Counted from the first letter of the stretch, positions 1 through 7,112 are shown. The stretch: DNA of 26,236 nucleotides from JAWLHA01 sp041690535 (GCA_041690535.1 JAWLHA010000059.1:1-26236); one strand, 5' to 3'. Translations and numbers: made by a program. The notes: generated from the letters alone by a model not told the origin.

Positions 1-164
1 ATTATGCAGGAGCAATCATCTTCCATCCCTGTACGCTCGACGGCCGCGGCCGCTTCGGGCATCCGGCCCTCCCGCGGCATAAGTGCGTCCTTGCACCCAT
101 CCATGAGGCCGACGACCTGCTTTCAAGGACTTACATCGCTCCTGGGTAAGTGTGCGTTTACCCT
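1..164 (-). mobile_element. MITE-like family 1, copy A (cut by window edge)
   Basis: This is the left-end half of the dispersed element described at 3600-3867, in reverse orientation. The window begins inside it. It carries the shared internal segment, the subterminal arm ACCTGCTTTCAAGGACTTAC (about 117-135) and an end close to AGTATGCGTTCACCCT at 149-164. No gene is convincing here: the short open frames are the same translated repeat seen at every other copy. Confidence 0.8.
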
Positions 165-272
165 CCGCCCTCTCCAGACCTGACCGGTGGAAGCCAAGAC
201 CTGAGCCCTCGCCTGCGTTGAGCGTAGCAAAACGGGGAGAAAAGGATCGTCCGCCTGAGAAGGGCGTGATCG

Positions 273-351
273 TCGCAGCCCGGATGGAGCGCGGTGAATC
301 CGGAGACCTCTGCCGCAAGCTTTCCGGATTCCGCCGCGCGCCATCCCTACA
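273..351. repeat. Imperfect palindromic intergenic repeat
   Basis: Arms at 282-304 and 323-346 (GGATGGAGCGCGG... against ...CCGCGCGCCATCC, with TCCGGATTC facing GAATCCGGA) form a long imperfect hairpin. It resembles the CCGGATGGAGCG-type palindromes common between proteobacterial genes. It lies just past the stop codon of the minus-strand DUF2058 gene, so it may stabilise or end that transcript. There is no T tract. No gene is visible at 165-354. Confidence 0.55.
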
Positions 352-354
352 GTG

Positions 355-900
355 CTACCACATCAGGTCATCCGGGACCTGATAGTCGGCGTAGGGGTCA
401 TCCTCGGGGTCATCCTCGGCGTTTTCCTGGGCCGTCTGCAGGCTGATCACGCAGTTCGCATCGCGCTCCCGGATCTTCTCGGCGGCATCCAGCGGGACCA
501 CATGGTACTGCCCCTGGAGCTTGACGAGGGCACAGCGGCCGGCGGTCAATTGGGCATGGACGTCCGCGGAGACGTAGATGCGCTTGATCTTCTGCCCGTC
601 GGTGAAGTTGAAGGCGATCTCCCCATCCTTGGGCAGGCGGCTCGCCTCGATCATCTGCTTGATCTGGGCCCGCAGCGCCTTGCGTTCGGCCTCTTCCTGG
701 CGCTTTCGGTTCAACTCCCGATCCCGCTCCGCCTTGCGGGCCTGGGCGGCATTGGCCTCGCGACGGCGTTCGGCGTCCGGGTCCTTGCCCTGATGACGTT
801 GCTGCTTGGATTGCTTCCGCCTCTCCTGCTGGTTCTGCTTCGCCTGCTTTTCATCCACCAGGCCGAGTTTCAGCAGCTGGTCCTGTAGTGAGTTACCCAA
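355..900 (-). CDS. DUF2058 family protein (YaiL-like)
   Basis: A 181-residue soluble protein of unknown biochemical role. The C-terminus reads DDPYADYQVPDDLMW, nearly the same ending as Escherichia coli YaiL, and the start NSLQDQLLKLGLVDEKQA matches the family's N-terminus. Between them lies a highly charged Lys/Arg/Glu/Gln-rich helical stretch (about residues 17-85), probably coiled coil, followed by a compact domain containing FNFTDGQKIKRIYV. I place the start at a TTG codon (898-900), with AGGAG about 8 bases upstream at 910-914. The frame stays open further upstream, but that extension runs into the mobile repeat at 1034 and has no family match. Length fits the family (about 180 residues). 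Family assignment is firm; function is unknown. Confidence 0.88.
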   Translation of the reverse strand: MGNSLQDQLLKLGLVDEKQAKQNQQERRKQSKQQRHQGKDPDAERRREANAAQARKAERDRELNRKRQEEAERKALRAQIKQMIEASRLPKDGEIAFNFTDGQKIKRIYVSADVHAQLTAGRCALVKLQGQYHVVPLDAAEKIRERDANCVISLQTAQENAEDDPEDDPYADYQVPDDLMW

Positions 901-1033
901 GAAGGCTCTCCTGTTCTGTCCGGGGGGGCGCCGGCGGCGCTTTGCTCGAGCACTATTGTAACCCGGAAATCCGCCCCGCTCCCCCCAGCCGAACCGGCTT
1001 CCCACGGAAGACGTCCAACGTGGGACAAAGGTC

Positions 1034-1227
1034 CAGGGTAAACGCATACCCACGTCGCGGGCGTGCTGTGAGCGATGTAAGTCCTTGAAAGCCAGCGCTG
1101 TGAATACGACCGACATGGATGTCGGGAGTGAAGATTATGCAGGAGCAATCATCTTCCGACCGACAGGGACGCCGGGAGTGAAGATCATGCAGGAGCAATC
1201 ATCTTCCATCCCTGACGCGCGACGGCC
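1034..1227 (-). mobile_element. MITE-like family 1, copy B (right-end half only)
   Basis: Starts with CAGGGTAAACGCATAC and the right-end signature (GCGTGCTGTGAGCGATGTAAGTCC), then two tandem copies of a roughly 50-bp internal block (from 1108 and from 1158) containing CCGACATGGATGTCGG. Homology with copy D stops near 1227, two bases before the stop codon of the EF-G-like gene at 1230. The left-end half is missing and no target duplication can be recognised. The element must be transcribed with the end of the EF-G-like gene and may fold as its 3' structure. Confidence 0.8.
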
Positions 1228-1229
1228 CT

Positions 1230-3281
1230 TCAATCCTCCTCGGCCCGGGGCCTGAATTCGGCGGCCAGCTGGCGCTGCAGGCTGGGCGGCACCGGTTGGT
1301 AATGGCTGAACTCCAGGGTGTAGCTGCCCTGACCGCCGGTAAGGGAGCGCAGCTCGTCGGCATAGTGGCTGAGCTCCCCGAGCGGGGCCTGGACCTGGAT
1401 GCCCAGGAGCCCCCCGGGCATTGCCTGCGTCCCCATGACCTGACCGCGCTTGGAGGAGAGGTCACCGGTGACCGCCCCCATGGCATCGCCAGGCACCGTC
1501 ACCTCGATGCTGACGATGGGCTCGAGCACCATGGGCCCGGCCTTGGAGACCGCGTCCAAAAAGGCCCGCTTGCCCGCGGCCACGAAGGCCACCTCCTTGG
1601 AGTCCACCGGGTGGTACTTGCCATCGGTGATGATGACGCGAACGTCCTGCATGGGATAGCCGGCCAGCGCCCCCGTCTCCATCGCCTGACGCACCCCCTT
1701 CTCCACGGCGGGGATGAATTGCCCCGGGATCGCCCCGCCCTTCACCTCGTCGGCGAACTGAAACCCGCTCCCCCGCTCCAGGGGCTCGATGCGCAGAAAC
1801 ACCTCGCCGAACTGGCCGGCCCCGCCGGTCTGCTTCTTGTGGCGGTGGTGGCCCTCGGCCGGGGTGCTGATGGTCTCCCGATAGGGAATCTTGGGGGGGC
1901 GCGTGATCGCCTCCACGTTGAAGCGCTGTTTCATCTTCTCCAGGGCGAGCCGCAGATGCAGATCGCCAAGACCGCGCAGCACCGTCTCGTTGAGGGCCAC
2001 GTTGTGCTCGAGCCGCAGGCAGGGGTCTTCCTCCACGATCCGCTGCAGGGCGCCGGAGAGGCGTTGCTCGTCACCGCGGCGGGTGGGCTCCACCGCCAGC
2101 CCGAACACCGGCAGCGGAAAGGGCAGCGGCGGCAGGTGCACGTGATCCTCCTCGTGGCAGTCGTGCAGCACCGCGTCGAAGTGGAGGTCCTCCACCTTGG
2201 CGATGGCGCAGATGTCCCCCGGGATGCCGGCATCGATCTCCACCTGCTGTTTGCCCTGCAGCTTCAGCAGATGCGCCACCTTGAAGGACTTGCGACCGTC
2301 GCCCACGAACAGCTGACTGTCCTTGGCGATGGTCCCCTGATGGATTCGGAACACCCCAAGCTTGCCCACGAAAGGGTCCGCCGCCACCTTGAACACATGG
2401 GCCACCGCGTGCTGGTTCCGGGGGTCCGGCTGGGCGACGAAGGGTTCGTCCCCCCCGCCGTTACCCTTGACGAAGGGGCGGGGATTGCCTTCGAGGGGGT
2501 TGGGCATCAGCCGCTCGCAAACATCCAACAACTGGGGCACACCGGCCCCGGTCCTGGCCGAGACGAAGCAGATGGGCACCAGGTGGCCCTCGCGCATGGC
2601 CTGTTCGAAGGCATTGTGGAGCTGCGCCGCCTCAAGCACTTCCCCCTGCTCCATGTAAAGGGTCATCAACTCATCGTCCACCTCCACCACCTGATCGACG
2701 ATGCGCGTGTGGGCCTCGGCCGGCGAGGAGAAGTCGGAGGAGCCTTCGGCGTTGTAGAAACAGTCGATCACCTCTCGGCCCCCGTTGGCCGGCAGGTTGA
2801 TGGGCAGGCACTCGGGCCCAAACTCCTCCCGCAGCGACGCCACGAGAGCGGCCAGGTCGACCTCCTCCCCATCGATCTTGTTGATGATGATCATTCGGCA
2901 GAGCTTGCGCTCCGCCGCCCAGTTGAGCATTCGCCGCGCCATCGCCTCGACCCCTGCGGGGGCATTGATGACCACCGCCACCGTCTCCACTGCCGGAAAC
3001 ACCCCGATGGCCTGGCCGATGAAGTCGGGTAGCCCGGGGGTGTCGACGAGGTTCACGTGGATGCTGTCGTGGTCCAGGCTGGCGACGGCGGCGCTGAGTG
3101 AGTGCCCGTGGCTTTGCTCCAAAGGGTCGGAGTCGCACACGGTGGTGCCCCGTTCGATGCTGCCGGGGGTGGGGATGGCCCCGGCCTGGGCGAGCAGCGC
3201 CTCGATCAACGTGGTCTTGCCCCCGCCGGTCGGACCGACCAGGGCGATGTTGCGAATGGCTTCAGTGGTGTAGCGGGGCAT
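1230..3281 (-). CDS. Elongation factor G-like GTPase (EF-G paralogue)
   Basis: A 683-residue translational GTPase of the EF-G-like (FusA2-type) group, distinct from the canonical fusA that normally sits in the str operon. G1 is GPTGGGKT (16-23), G3 is DTPG (80-83) and G4 is NKID (134-137). The later domain-II, III, IV and V segments are in EF-G order, for example GGAGQFGEV and the domain-IV stretch around FIPAVEKGVRQAMETG. The insertion between G1 and G3 is short compared with canonical EF-G. The ATG is preceded by GGAG at 3289-3292. No ribosomal-protein or tufA neighbours are present, which argues against main elongation factor. Roles proposed for such paralogues differ between species (specialised translocation, ribosome recycling, none detected), so the function here is open. 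The 3' end abuts a truncated mobile repeat without damage to the reading frame. Confidence 0.88.
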   Translation of the reverse strand: MPRYTTEAIRNIALVGPTGGGKTTLIEALLAQAGAIPTPGSIERGTTVCDSDPLEQSHGHSLSAAVASLDHDSIHVNLVDTPGLPDFIGQAIGVFPAVETVAVVINAPAGVEAMARRMLNWAAERKLCRMIIINKIDGEEVDLAALVASLREEFGPECLPINLPANGGREVIDCFYNAEGSSDFSSPAEAHTRIVDQVVEVDDELMTLYMEQGEVLEAAQLHNAFEQAMREGHLVPICFVSARTGAGVPQLLDVCERLMPNPLEGNPRPFVKGNGGGDEPFVAQPDPRNQHAVAHVFKVAADPFVGKLGVFRIHQGTIAKDSQLFVGDGRKSFKVAHLLKLQGKQQVEIDAGIPGDICAIAKVEDLHFDAVLHDCHEEDHVHLPPLPFPLPVFGLAVEPTRRGDEQRLSGALQRIVEEDPCLRLEHNVALNETVLRGLGDLHLRLALEKMKQRFNVEAITRPPKIPYRETISTPAEGHHRHKKQTGGAGQFGEVFLRIEPLERGSGFQFADEVKGGAIPGQFIPAVEKGVRQAMETGALAGYPMQDVRVIITDGKYHPVDSKEVAFVAAGKRAFLDAVSKAGPMVLEPIVSIEVTVPGDAMGAVTGDLSSKRGQVMGTQAMPGGLLGIQVQAPLGELSHYADELRSLTGGQGSYTLEFSHYQPVPPSLQRQLAAEFRPRAEED

Positions 3282-3589
3282 GGTTCAACTCTCCAATGCA
3301 GGTGTCGGCGGCTTCCCGCCGATTCGGGAAGCGACGCCAGCCCGGATCGCGCCACAGCCACGCGCAAAGCGCTCCCCTAGGGAGAGCGCTGTTCGCCGCG
3401 GGGATGGCCCCCATTGGGCCGCCTTCGGAGGGTGTTTGATCCCGGCCGGACTTGAGGTGTTCATATCTCAATCCTAGATGGTCCGGACAGAAGAGAGTTC
3501 CCCGGCACCGACGGCACCCGGAACCCGATGCGGGGGCCCCGACGCCAGGGGAGGGGCACATCCACTGGGCCGCGGTTCATCGCAAGAGA
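3282..3589. other. Gene-free leader region upstream of the EF-G-like gene
   Basis: No convincing coding sequence. It holds the ribosome-binding site of the minus-strand EF-G-like gene at its left edge and the palindrome at 3368-3390. I see nothing I can name between 3391 and 3589. Confidence 0.5.
3368..3390. promoter_or_regulatory. Near-perfect 23-bp palindrome, possible operator
   Basis: AGCGCTC at 3368-3374 faces GAGCGCT at 3384-3390, with the palindrome CCCTAGGG between them. It lies 87 bases upstream of the EF-G-like start codon, where an operator or leader hairpin could act. No adjacent regulator gene and no T tract are present, so its role is unassigned. Confidence 0.35.
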
Positions 3590-3599
3590 TCACTTGGGC

Positions 3600-3867
3600 C
3601 AGGGTGAACGCATACTTACCCAAGAGCGATGTAAGTCCTTGAAAGCAGGTCGTCGGCCGCATGGATGGGTGCAAGGACGCACTTATGCCGCGGGAGGGCA
3701 GGGATGCCCGAAGCGGCCGCGGCCGTCGAGCGTACAGGGATGGAAGATGATTGCTCCTGCATAATCTTCACTCCCGACATCCATGTCGGTCGTATTCACA
3801 GCGTACCTGCTTTCAAGGACTTACATCGCTCACAGCACGGCGGCGACGTTAGTATGCGTTCACCCTG
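3600..3867 (+). mobile_element. MITE-like family 1, copy C (complete, 268 bp)
   Basis: Reference copy of the family. Ends are CAGGGTGAACGCATACT and its reverse complement. Just inside are inverted arms GCGATGTAAGTCCTTGAAAG / CTTTCAAGGACTTACATCGC. The left end continues TACCCAAGAG and the right end carries CACGGCGGCGACGTTAGT, so the element has direction. Flanking 10-mers are TCACTTGGGC (3590-3599) and CCACTTGGGC (3868-3877), a target duplication with one mismatch. The interior includes CCGACATCCATGTCGG. No transposase is encoded. Confidence 0.85.
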
Positions 3868-3983
3868 CCACTTGGGCGCACATGCCCCCTCTTCCGGGCA
3901 AATTGCCGCTAGTCTATAATGTCGCCCGCTGCCCGTTCGGGCAGTTTCCCCTTCATTTTTGCGTGATACGAGGAGTGTGAACC

Positions 3984-4355
3984 GTGGGCAACCCATGTCT
4001 GCGGTGCGGCGCCTGTTGCGCCCATTATCGCGTTTCGTTCTACTGGACCGAGGCGGATGCGTTTCTCGGCGGTGTGCCGGCCGCAATGACCTCGCCGCTC
4101 AACCACCACCGGGTGGTGATGAACGGTACCCACTGTGCACCCGTCCGCTGCGTCGCCCTGGATGGGGTCGTGGGCGAACAGGTGGCCTGCTCCATCTATG
4201 CGCAGCGCCCCTCTCCCTGCCGCGAGCTGGAGCCGTGGTGTGAGCTTGGGGGCACCAGCCCGCACTGCACCGTCGCGAGGGCCGCCCATGGGCTGCCGCC
4301 GCTGGAGCCGCCGGACCACCGACCGGACTGGGGAGGCACGCCTCTAAGCGCGTGA
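3984..4355 (+). CDS. YkgJ family cysteine cluster protein
   Basis: A 123-residue protein of the YkgJ cysteine-cluster family (zinc- or iron-cluster-binding). The signature is at the very N-terminus: PCLRCGACC, with Cys at residues 5, 8, 11 and 12. The family's second half follows: CSIYAQRPSPCREL, then further Cys near WCELG and HC. Biochemical function is not established for the family. The start is a GTG at 3984 preceded by ACGAGGAG at 3968-3975, a good distance, which also puts the first Cys at residue 5 as usual. It is followed after 121 bases by a DedA-like gene on the same strand, and the two may share a transcript. A mobile repeat ends 117 bases upstream. Confidence 0.87.
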   Translation: MGNPCLRCGACCAHYRVSFYWTEADAFLGGVPAAMTSPLNHHRVVMNGTHCAPVRCVALDGVVGEQVACSIYAQRPSPCRELEPWCELGGTSPHCTVARAAHGLPPLEPPDHRPDWGGTPLSA

Positions 4356-4476
4356 GGCCGCGGCGGCAGGGACCGACCCTGGCTCCTGCACCGAAGCTGC
4401 TGCCGGGAATCTCTTGCCGGTCGCCGACCGCAACCACCAAGGCCCCTCGGGGGTCGAAAACGCCCCGGAGTGGCTC

Positions 4477-4905
4477 GTGGAACCCTACATCGGTCTATTC
4501 TCAATCGCCTTCGTCGCGGCCACACTCCTGCCCGCCTACTCCGAGGTGGTGTTTGCCGCGTTGCTGACCGCCGGCCACGATCCACTGGCGCTATGGGCCT
4601 GGGCCACCGCCGGAAACACCCTGGGCGCGGTGGTCAACTGGCTGGTTGGTCGCTATCTGCTGCGCTTCAGCGATCGACGCTGGTTTCCGTTTCGCCCCGA
4701 ACGACTGGGACCGGCCCAACGGTGGTTCGCCCGCTACGGCATCTGGTCATTGCTGTTCGCCTGGGCCCCGGTGGTGGGTGATGCCCTCACCTTCGTGGCG
4801 GGGTTGATGCGTGTCCCCTTCCTCCCTTTTTTCCTCCTGACCGCCGCCGGCAAGGGGGCGCGCTACGGCGTGGTTCTCGGCCTGGTGGAGGGGCTGGCGC
4901 GCTGA
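4477..4905 (+). CDS. YqaA family (DedA/SNARE-associated-like) membrane protein
   Basis: A 142-residue inner-membrane protein resembling Escherichia coli YqaA, a small DedA-related protein. Family marks include the start MEPYIGLFSIAFVAATLLPA, the stretch SEVVFAALL, the GN.LGA helix and the conserved block WFARYGIWSLLFAWAPVVGD followed by AGLMRVP. About four hydrophobic segments are visible. I choose the GTG at 4477, with GGAG six bases upstream (4467-4470), which gives the typical family N-terminus. The longer frame beginning at a TTG at 4414 adds 21 polar residues with no family support. DedA relatives are linked to lipid transport and membrane homeostasis; the substrate of YqaA is not known. 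Confidence 0.85.
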   Translation: MEPYIGLFSIAFVAATLLPAYSEVVFAALLTAGHDPLALWAWATAGNTLGAVVNWLVGRYLLRFSDRRWFPFRPERLGPAQRWFARYGIWSLLFAWAPVVGDALTFVAGLMRVPFLPFFLLTAAGKGARYGVVLGLVEGLAR

Positions 4906-4909
4906 GTCG

Positions 4910-4932
4910 CGCCCCCTCCACCGTGGGGGGCG
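4910..4932 (+). terminator. GC-rich hairpin after the YqaA-like gene
   Basis: CGCCCCC (4910-4916) pairs with GGGGGCG (4926-4932) just after the stop codon at 4905. No T tract follows, so at best it is a transcript-end structure rather than a classical intrinsic terminator. Confidence 0.35.
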
Positions 4933-4968
4933 GCGGCGCACCTCCCCCCTCGCAGGGGCGTGCCGGAG

Positions 4969-5004
4969 GGCATCAACTTGCCCGCACAAACGGCATCAAC
5001 TTGC
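4969..5004. repeat. Two direct copies of GGCATCAACTTGC
   Basis: The same 13-mer occurs at 4969-4981 and 4992-5004, a 23-bp period or about two helical turns, roughly 110 bases before the OmpA-domain gene. Spacing and position would suit a regulator binding as a dimer of sites. No binding protein can be named. Confidence 0.45.
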
Positions 5005-5113
5005 GCCCATGTTGAACGTTAGAAACTTCTGATAAGCCGCCTGCCCTGGGCTATCGTTGAGGCAGGAAGCAGGGATTGCATCCGCAATTACTCAGCAGCC
5101 CAAGGAGGTGCGT

Positions 5114-5812
5114 ATGAGACTCCCAGTCGCCGTTACGAGTGCCGTTCTGGTCTCCACGGCTGCACTGGCCCAGCTGGATTTCTCCGACCCCTTGGTGGGG
5201 GACCGCTTCGATCCCTACGTGACCGCGGACGAAATCACAGTGACGGAGTTGCCCGAAACGGCCCAGAAGCCGCAGATCGGCGATAGGTATGACCCCTATG
5301 TGACACCCGACGAGATCCAGGCGGAGCAGGGGGTTCCCCAAGTGATCCAGCCCTCTATCGGTGATCAGTACGACCCCTATGTAGTGATCCCGACGCCGGA
5401 TGAGACCGAGCTCGCCCAGTTCGAACCGGCACCGGATGGAGTGACGCTCGAGGCCGACACCACCTTCGGATTCGACGAGGCACAGCTCACGGATGAAGGC
5501 CGTCAGCTGCTCGATGAACTGGTGGCGCGGGCGGAGCGCTTTGAAGACCCGCAGTTCCGCATCACTGGCCATGCCGATGCCCTCGGACCGGAGAGCTACA
5601 ACGAAGATCTCTCCGCCCGGCGAGCCGAGGCGGTGAAGGATTACCTCGTCTCCAAAGGGGTGTCCGAGGACGCCATCGAGACGGCCGCGCGGGGCTCCAA
5701 CGATCCGGTGGTCTCCTGCGAGGGGCTGAGCGGCGATCCGTTGATTGAGTGCCTGGGTCCGAACCGCCGCGCAGTGATCGAGTTCGCGGCCTTTGAGACC
5801 GAAGGAGAGTGA
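5114..5812 (+). CDS. OmpA-domain envelope protein with N-terminal 27-residue repeats
   Basis: A 232-residue exported protein. A signal peptide covers about residues 1-19 (MRLPVAVTSAVLVSTAALA). Then come three copies of a motif GD(R/Q)(F/Y)DPYV starting at residues 29, 56 and 83, an exact 27-residue period. The C-terminal OmpA/MotB peptidoglycan-binding domain covers about residues 112-226, with FGFDEAQLTDEG, the TGHAD turn (151-155) and YNEDLSARRAEAVKDYL (162-178). A Cys pair at 202 and 213 lies in the usual OmpA-like loop. There is no transmembrane barrel and no lipobox, so it is probably a periplasmic, wall-attached protein. The start is the ATG at 5114 with AGGAGGT at 5103-5109; the longer open frame from 5057 lacks such a site. 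The transcript ends at the terminator at 5870. Confidence 0.85.
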   Translation: MRLPVAVTSAVLVSTAALAQLDFSDPLVGDRFDPYVTADEITVTELPETAQKPQIGDRYDPYVTPDEIQAEQGVPQVIQPSIGDQYDPYVVIPTPDETELAQFEPAPDGVTLEADTTFGFDEAQLTDEGRQLLDELVARAERFEDPQFRITGHADALGPESYNEDLSARRAEAVKDYLVSKGVSEDAIETAARGSNDPVVSCEGLSGDPLIECLGPNRRAVIEFAAFETEGE

Positions 5813-5869
5813 CCGGCAAGGGAAGCCGGTAGGAAGTACCCCAGGGAAGGTCGACAGGGAGCGTCGAGG

Positions 5870-5904
5870 GACGGCCGGGGCAGCGCCCCGGTCGTCTTTT
5901 TTTT
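5870..5904 (+). terminator. Intrinsic terminator of the OmpA-domain gene
   Basis: A 12-bp stem, GACGGCCGGGGC (5870-5881) against GCCCCGGTCGTC (5885-5896) with one mismatch and a 3-base loop, is followed directly by a run of T residues to 5904. This is a textbook Rho-independent terminator on the plus strand. Confidence 0.9.
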
Positions 5905-5912
5905 GGCGCGGC

Positions 5913-6085
5913 GGAGCTACTCGCCCCCTGTCATTCCCGCGAAGGCGGGAATCCAGTCTGGTCAAGGATGAGAAGGTAAGACTGTCTGACCCTCCCTGCG
6001 CAAGTGGAGAACACCGCTCGTTCACTTGTCCTTTTTTGGATTCCCGCCTTCGCGGGAATGACGGTTTCGGGGGGCGAGTAGTTAC
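5913..6085. mobile_element. MITE-like family 2 (GTAACTACTC ends), 173 bp
   Basis: The ends are GGAGCTACTCGCCCCC and the complement of GTAACTACTCGCCCCC. Flanking 8-mers are GGCGCGGC (5905-5912) and GGTGCGGC (6086-6093), a target duplication with one mismatch. Inside are two ATTCCC-N8-GGGAAT palindromes (5933-5952 and 6040-6059) in mutually inverted positions. The insertion lies immediately after the T tract of the OmpA-domain terminator, so it does not interrupt a gene. IS66-family ends are known to begin GTAA and to give 8-bp duplications, which makes an IS66-type transposase the likely mover. Nothing recognisable follows at 6094-6302. Confidence 0.75.
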
Positions 6086-6312
6086 GGTGCGGCTTTATTC
6101 CGATGGGCCGCCGCTACTTTGTCGACCGCAATTTGCCGCTCTCCTCAAGATACGAACACACCTCAGTAGGGTGGCTTTGCCAGCGCTGACACAGTGACCG
6201 CCTTGCTGCGCCAGTGTACCTATGTCTCTTTTGAACCCCCTCGACCCGCAGGGAGCCACCGGCACGCCGGACAGGTCAAATAGACGTCGGTCGCGCTTCG
6301 TGGGCCCAGATT

Positions 6313-6629
6313 CAGGTGAACGCATACTAACGTCACGGCCGTGCTGTGAGCGACGTAAGTCCTTGAAAGCAGGTCCGCTGTGAATACGACCGACATGGAT
6401 GTCGGGAGTGAAGATTATGCAGGGAGCAATCATCTTCCGACCGACATGGATGTCGGGAGTGAGGATTATGCAGGAGCAATCATCTTCCATCCCTGTATGC
6501 TCGACGGCCGCGGCCGCTTCGGGCATCCTGCCCTCCCGCGGCATAAGTGCGTCCTTGCACCCATCCATGCGGCCGACGACCTGCTTTCAAGGACTTACAT
6601 CGCTCTTGGGTGAGTATGCATTCACCCTG
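6313..6629 (-). mobile_element. MITE-like family 1, copy D (complete, 317 bp)
   Basis: Right end on the left (CAGGTGAACGCATACTAACG) and left end on the right (TGAGTATGCATTCACCCTG), so it is reversed relative to copy C. Flanking 10-mers GGCCCAGATT (6303-6312) and GGCCCAGGTT (6630-6639) form a target duplication with one mismatch. Its extra length comes from a tandem doubling of a 51-bp block (6388-6438, 6439-6488), also seen in copy B. It ends 80 bases before the DUF2750 start codon, close enough to influence that promoter. Confidence 0.85.
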
Positions 6630-6709
6630 GGCCCAGGTTATTTTCAGGGTGCCCCGATGCGTGACCTTCCTTATACTGCGCCTCCCACCGACATGACCCG
6701 GATACCACA

Positions 6710-7093
6710 ATGACTGACAAACTGACCAATAGCGAGCTCCGGCGCGTTGCGAGCCTCTCCGGGGACGAACGCTACGACTACTTCGTCGAGAAGATCGTGG
6801 AGTGGGGCGAGGTGTGGAGCCTGTACAGCGACGACGGATGGGTCGGGGTAACCTCTCAGGACGGTGAAGAGTGCCTGCCGGTCTGGCCCCATCGCGATTT
6901 CGCGGCCGAATGGGTGAGCGGCGAGTGGGCCGACTGCACCCCCACCGCCATCTCCCTGGAGGTGTGGGTGGAACGCTGGATCCCCGGCATGGAGAAGGAT
7001 GGCACCCTGTTGGCAGTGTTCCCCAACGGCGAGGGCGAAGGGGTGGTGGTCACCCCCGACGAACTGCTGGCCTCCATTGAAGCGTGTTGCTAA
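6710..7093 (+). CDS. DUF2750 domain-containing protein
   Basis: A 127-residue acidic, soluble protein matching the DUF2750 pattern: an N-terminal RYDYFVEKIVEWGEVWSLY, then DGWVGVTSQDGEECLPVWP with the conserved PVWP, FAAEW, W...I.LEVWVERW and a closing VTPDELLASIE. The function of the family is unknown. The ATG at 6710 has only a weak purine stretch upstream, but the family match begins soon after it. The gene stands alone, facing the amtB operon convergently. Its promoter must lie within the short gap after mobile element D, or inside the element. Confidence 0.85.
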   Translation: MTDKLTNSELRRVASLSGDERYDYFVEKIVEWGEVWSLYSDDGWVGVTSQDGEECLPVWPHRDFAAEWVSGEWADCTPTAISLEVWVERWIPGMEKDGTLLAVFPNGEGEGVVVTPDELLASIEACC

Positions 7094-7112
7094 AAAAAGC
7101 AGTTGAGAGGCT

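Noticed and set aside
1296..3032. 578-residue open frame on plus, opposite the EF-G-like gene
   Set aside because: It is the antisense of a clear GTPase gene, rich in His/Leu/Gly as GC-rich shadows are, with no family motif.
3528..3919. Short frames translating the repeat (peptides containing LTQERCKSLKAGRRPHGW and similar), recurring at several copies
   Set aside because: The same peptide appears because the DNA repeat is copied; no ribosome-binding site, variable ends, and several copies break the frame.
4414..4476. TTG start giving a longer YqaA-like protein
   Set aside because: The extra 21 polar residues are outside the family alignment and the GTG at 4477 has the better ribosome-binding site.
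5793..6197. 134-residue frame after the OmpA-domain gene
   Set aside because: It spans a terminator and a MITE and has no start signal.
6388..6488. Repeated GATTATGCAGGAGCAATC-type block as a CRISPR array
   Set aside because: Only two adjacent units without unique spacers, inside a mobile element; no cas genes.
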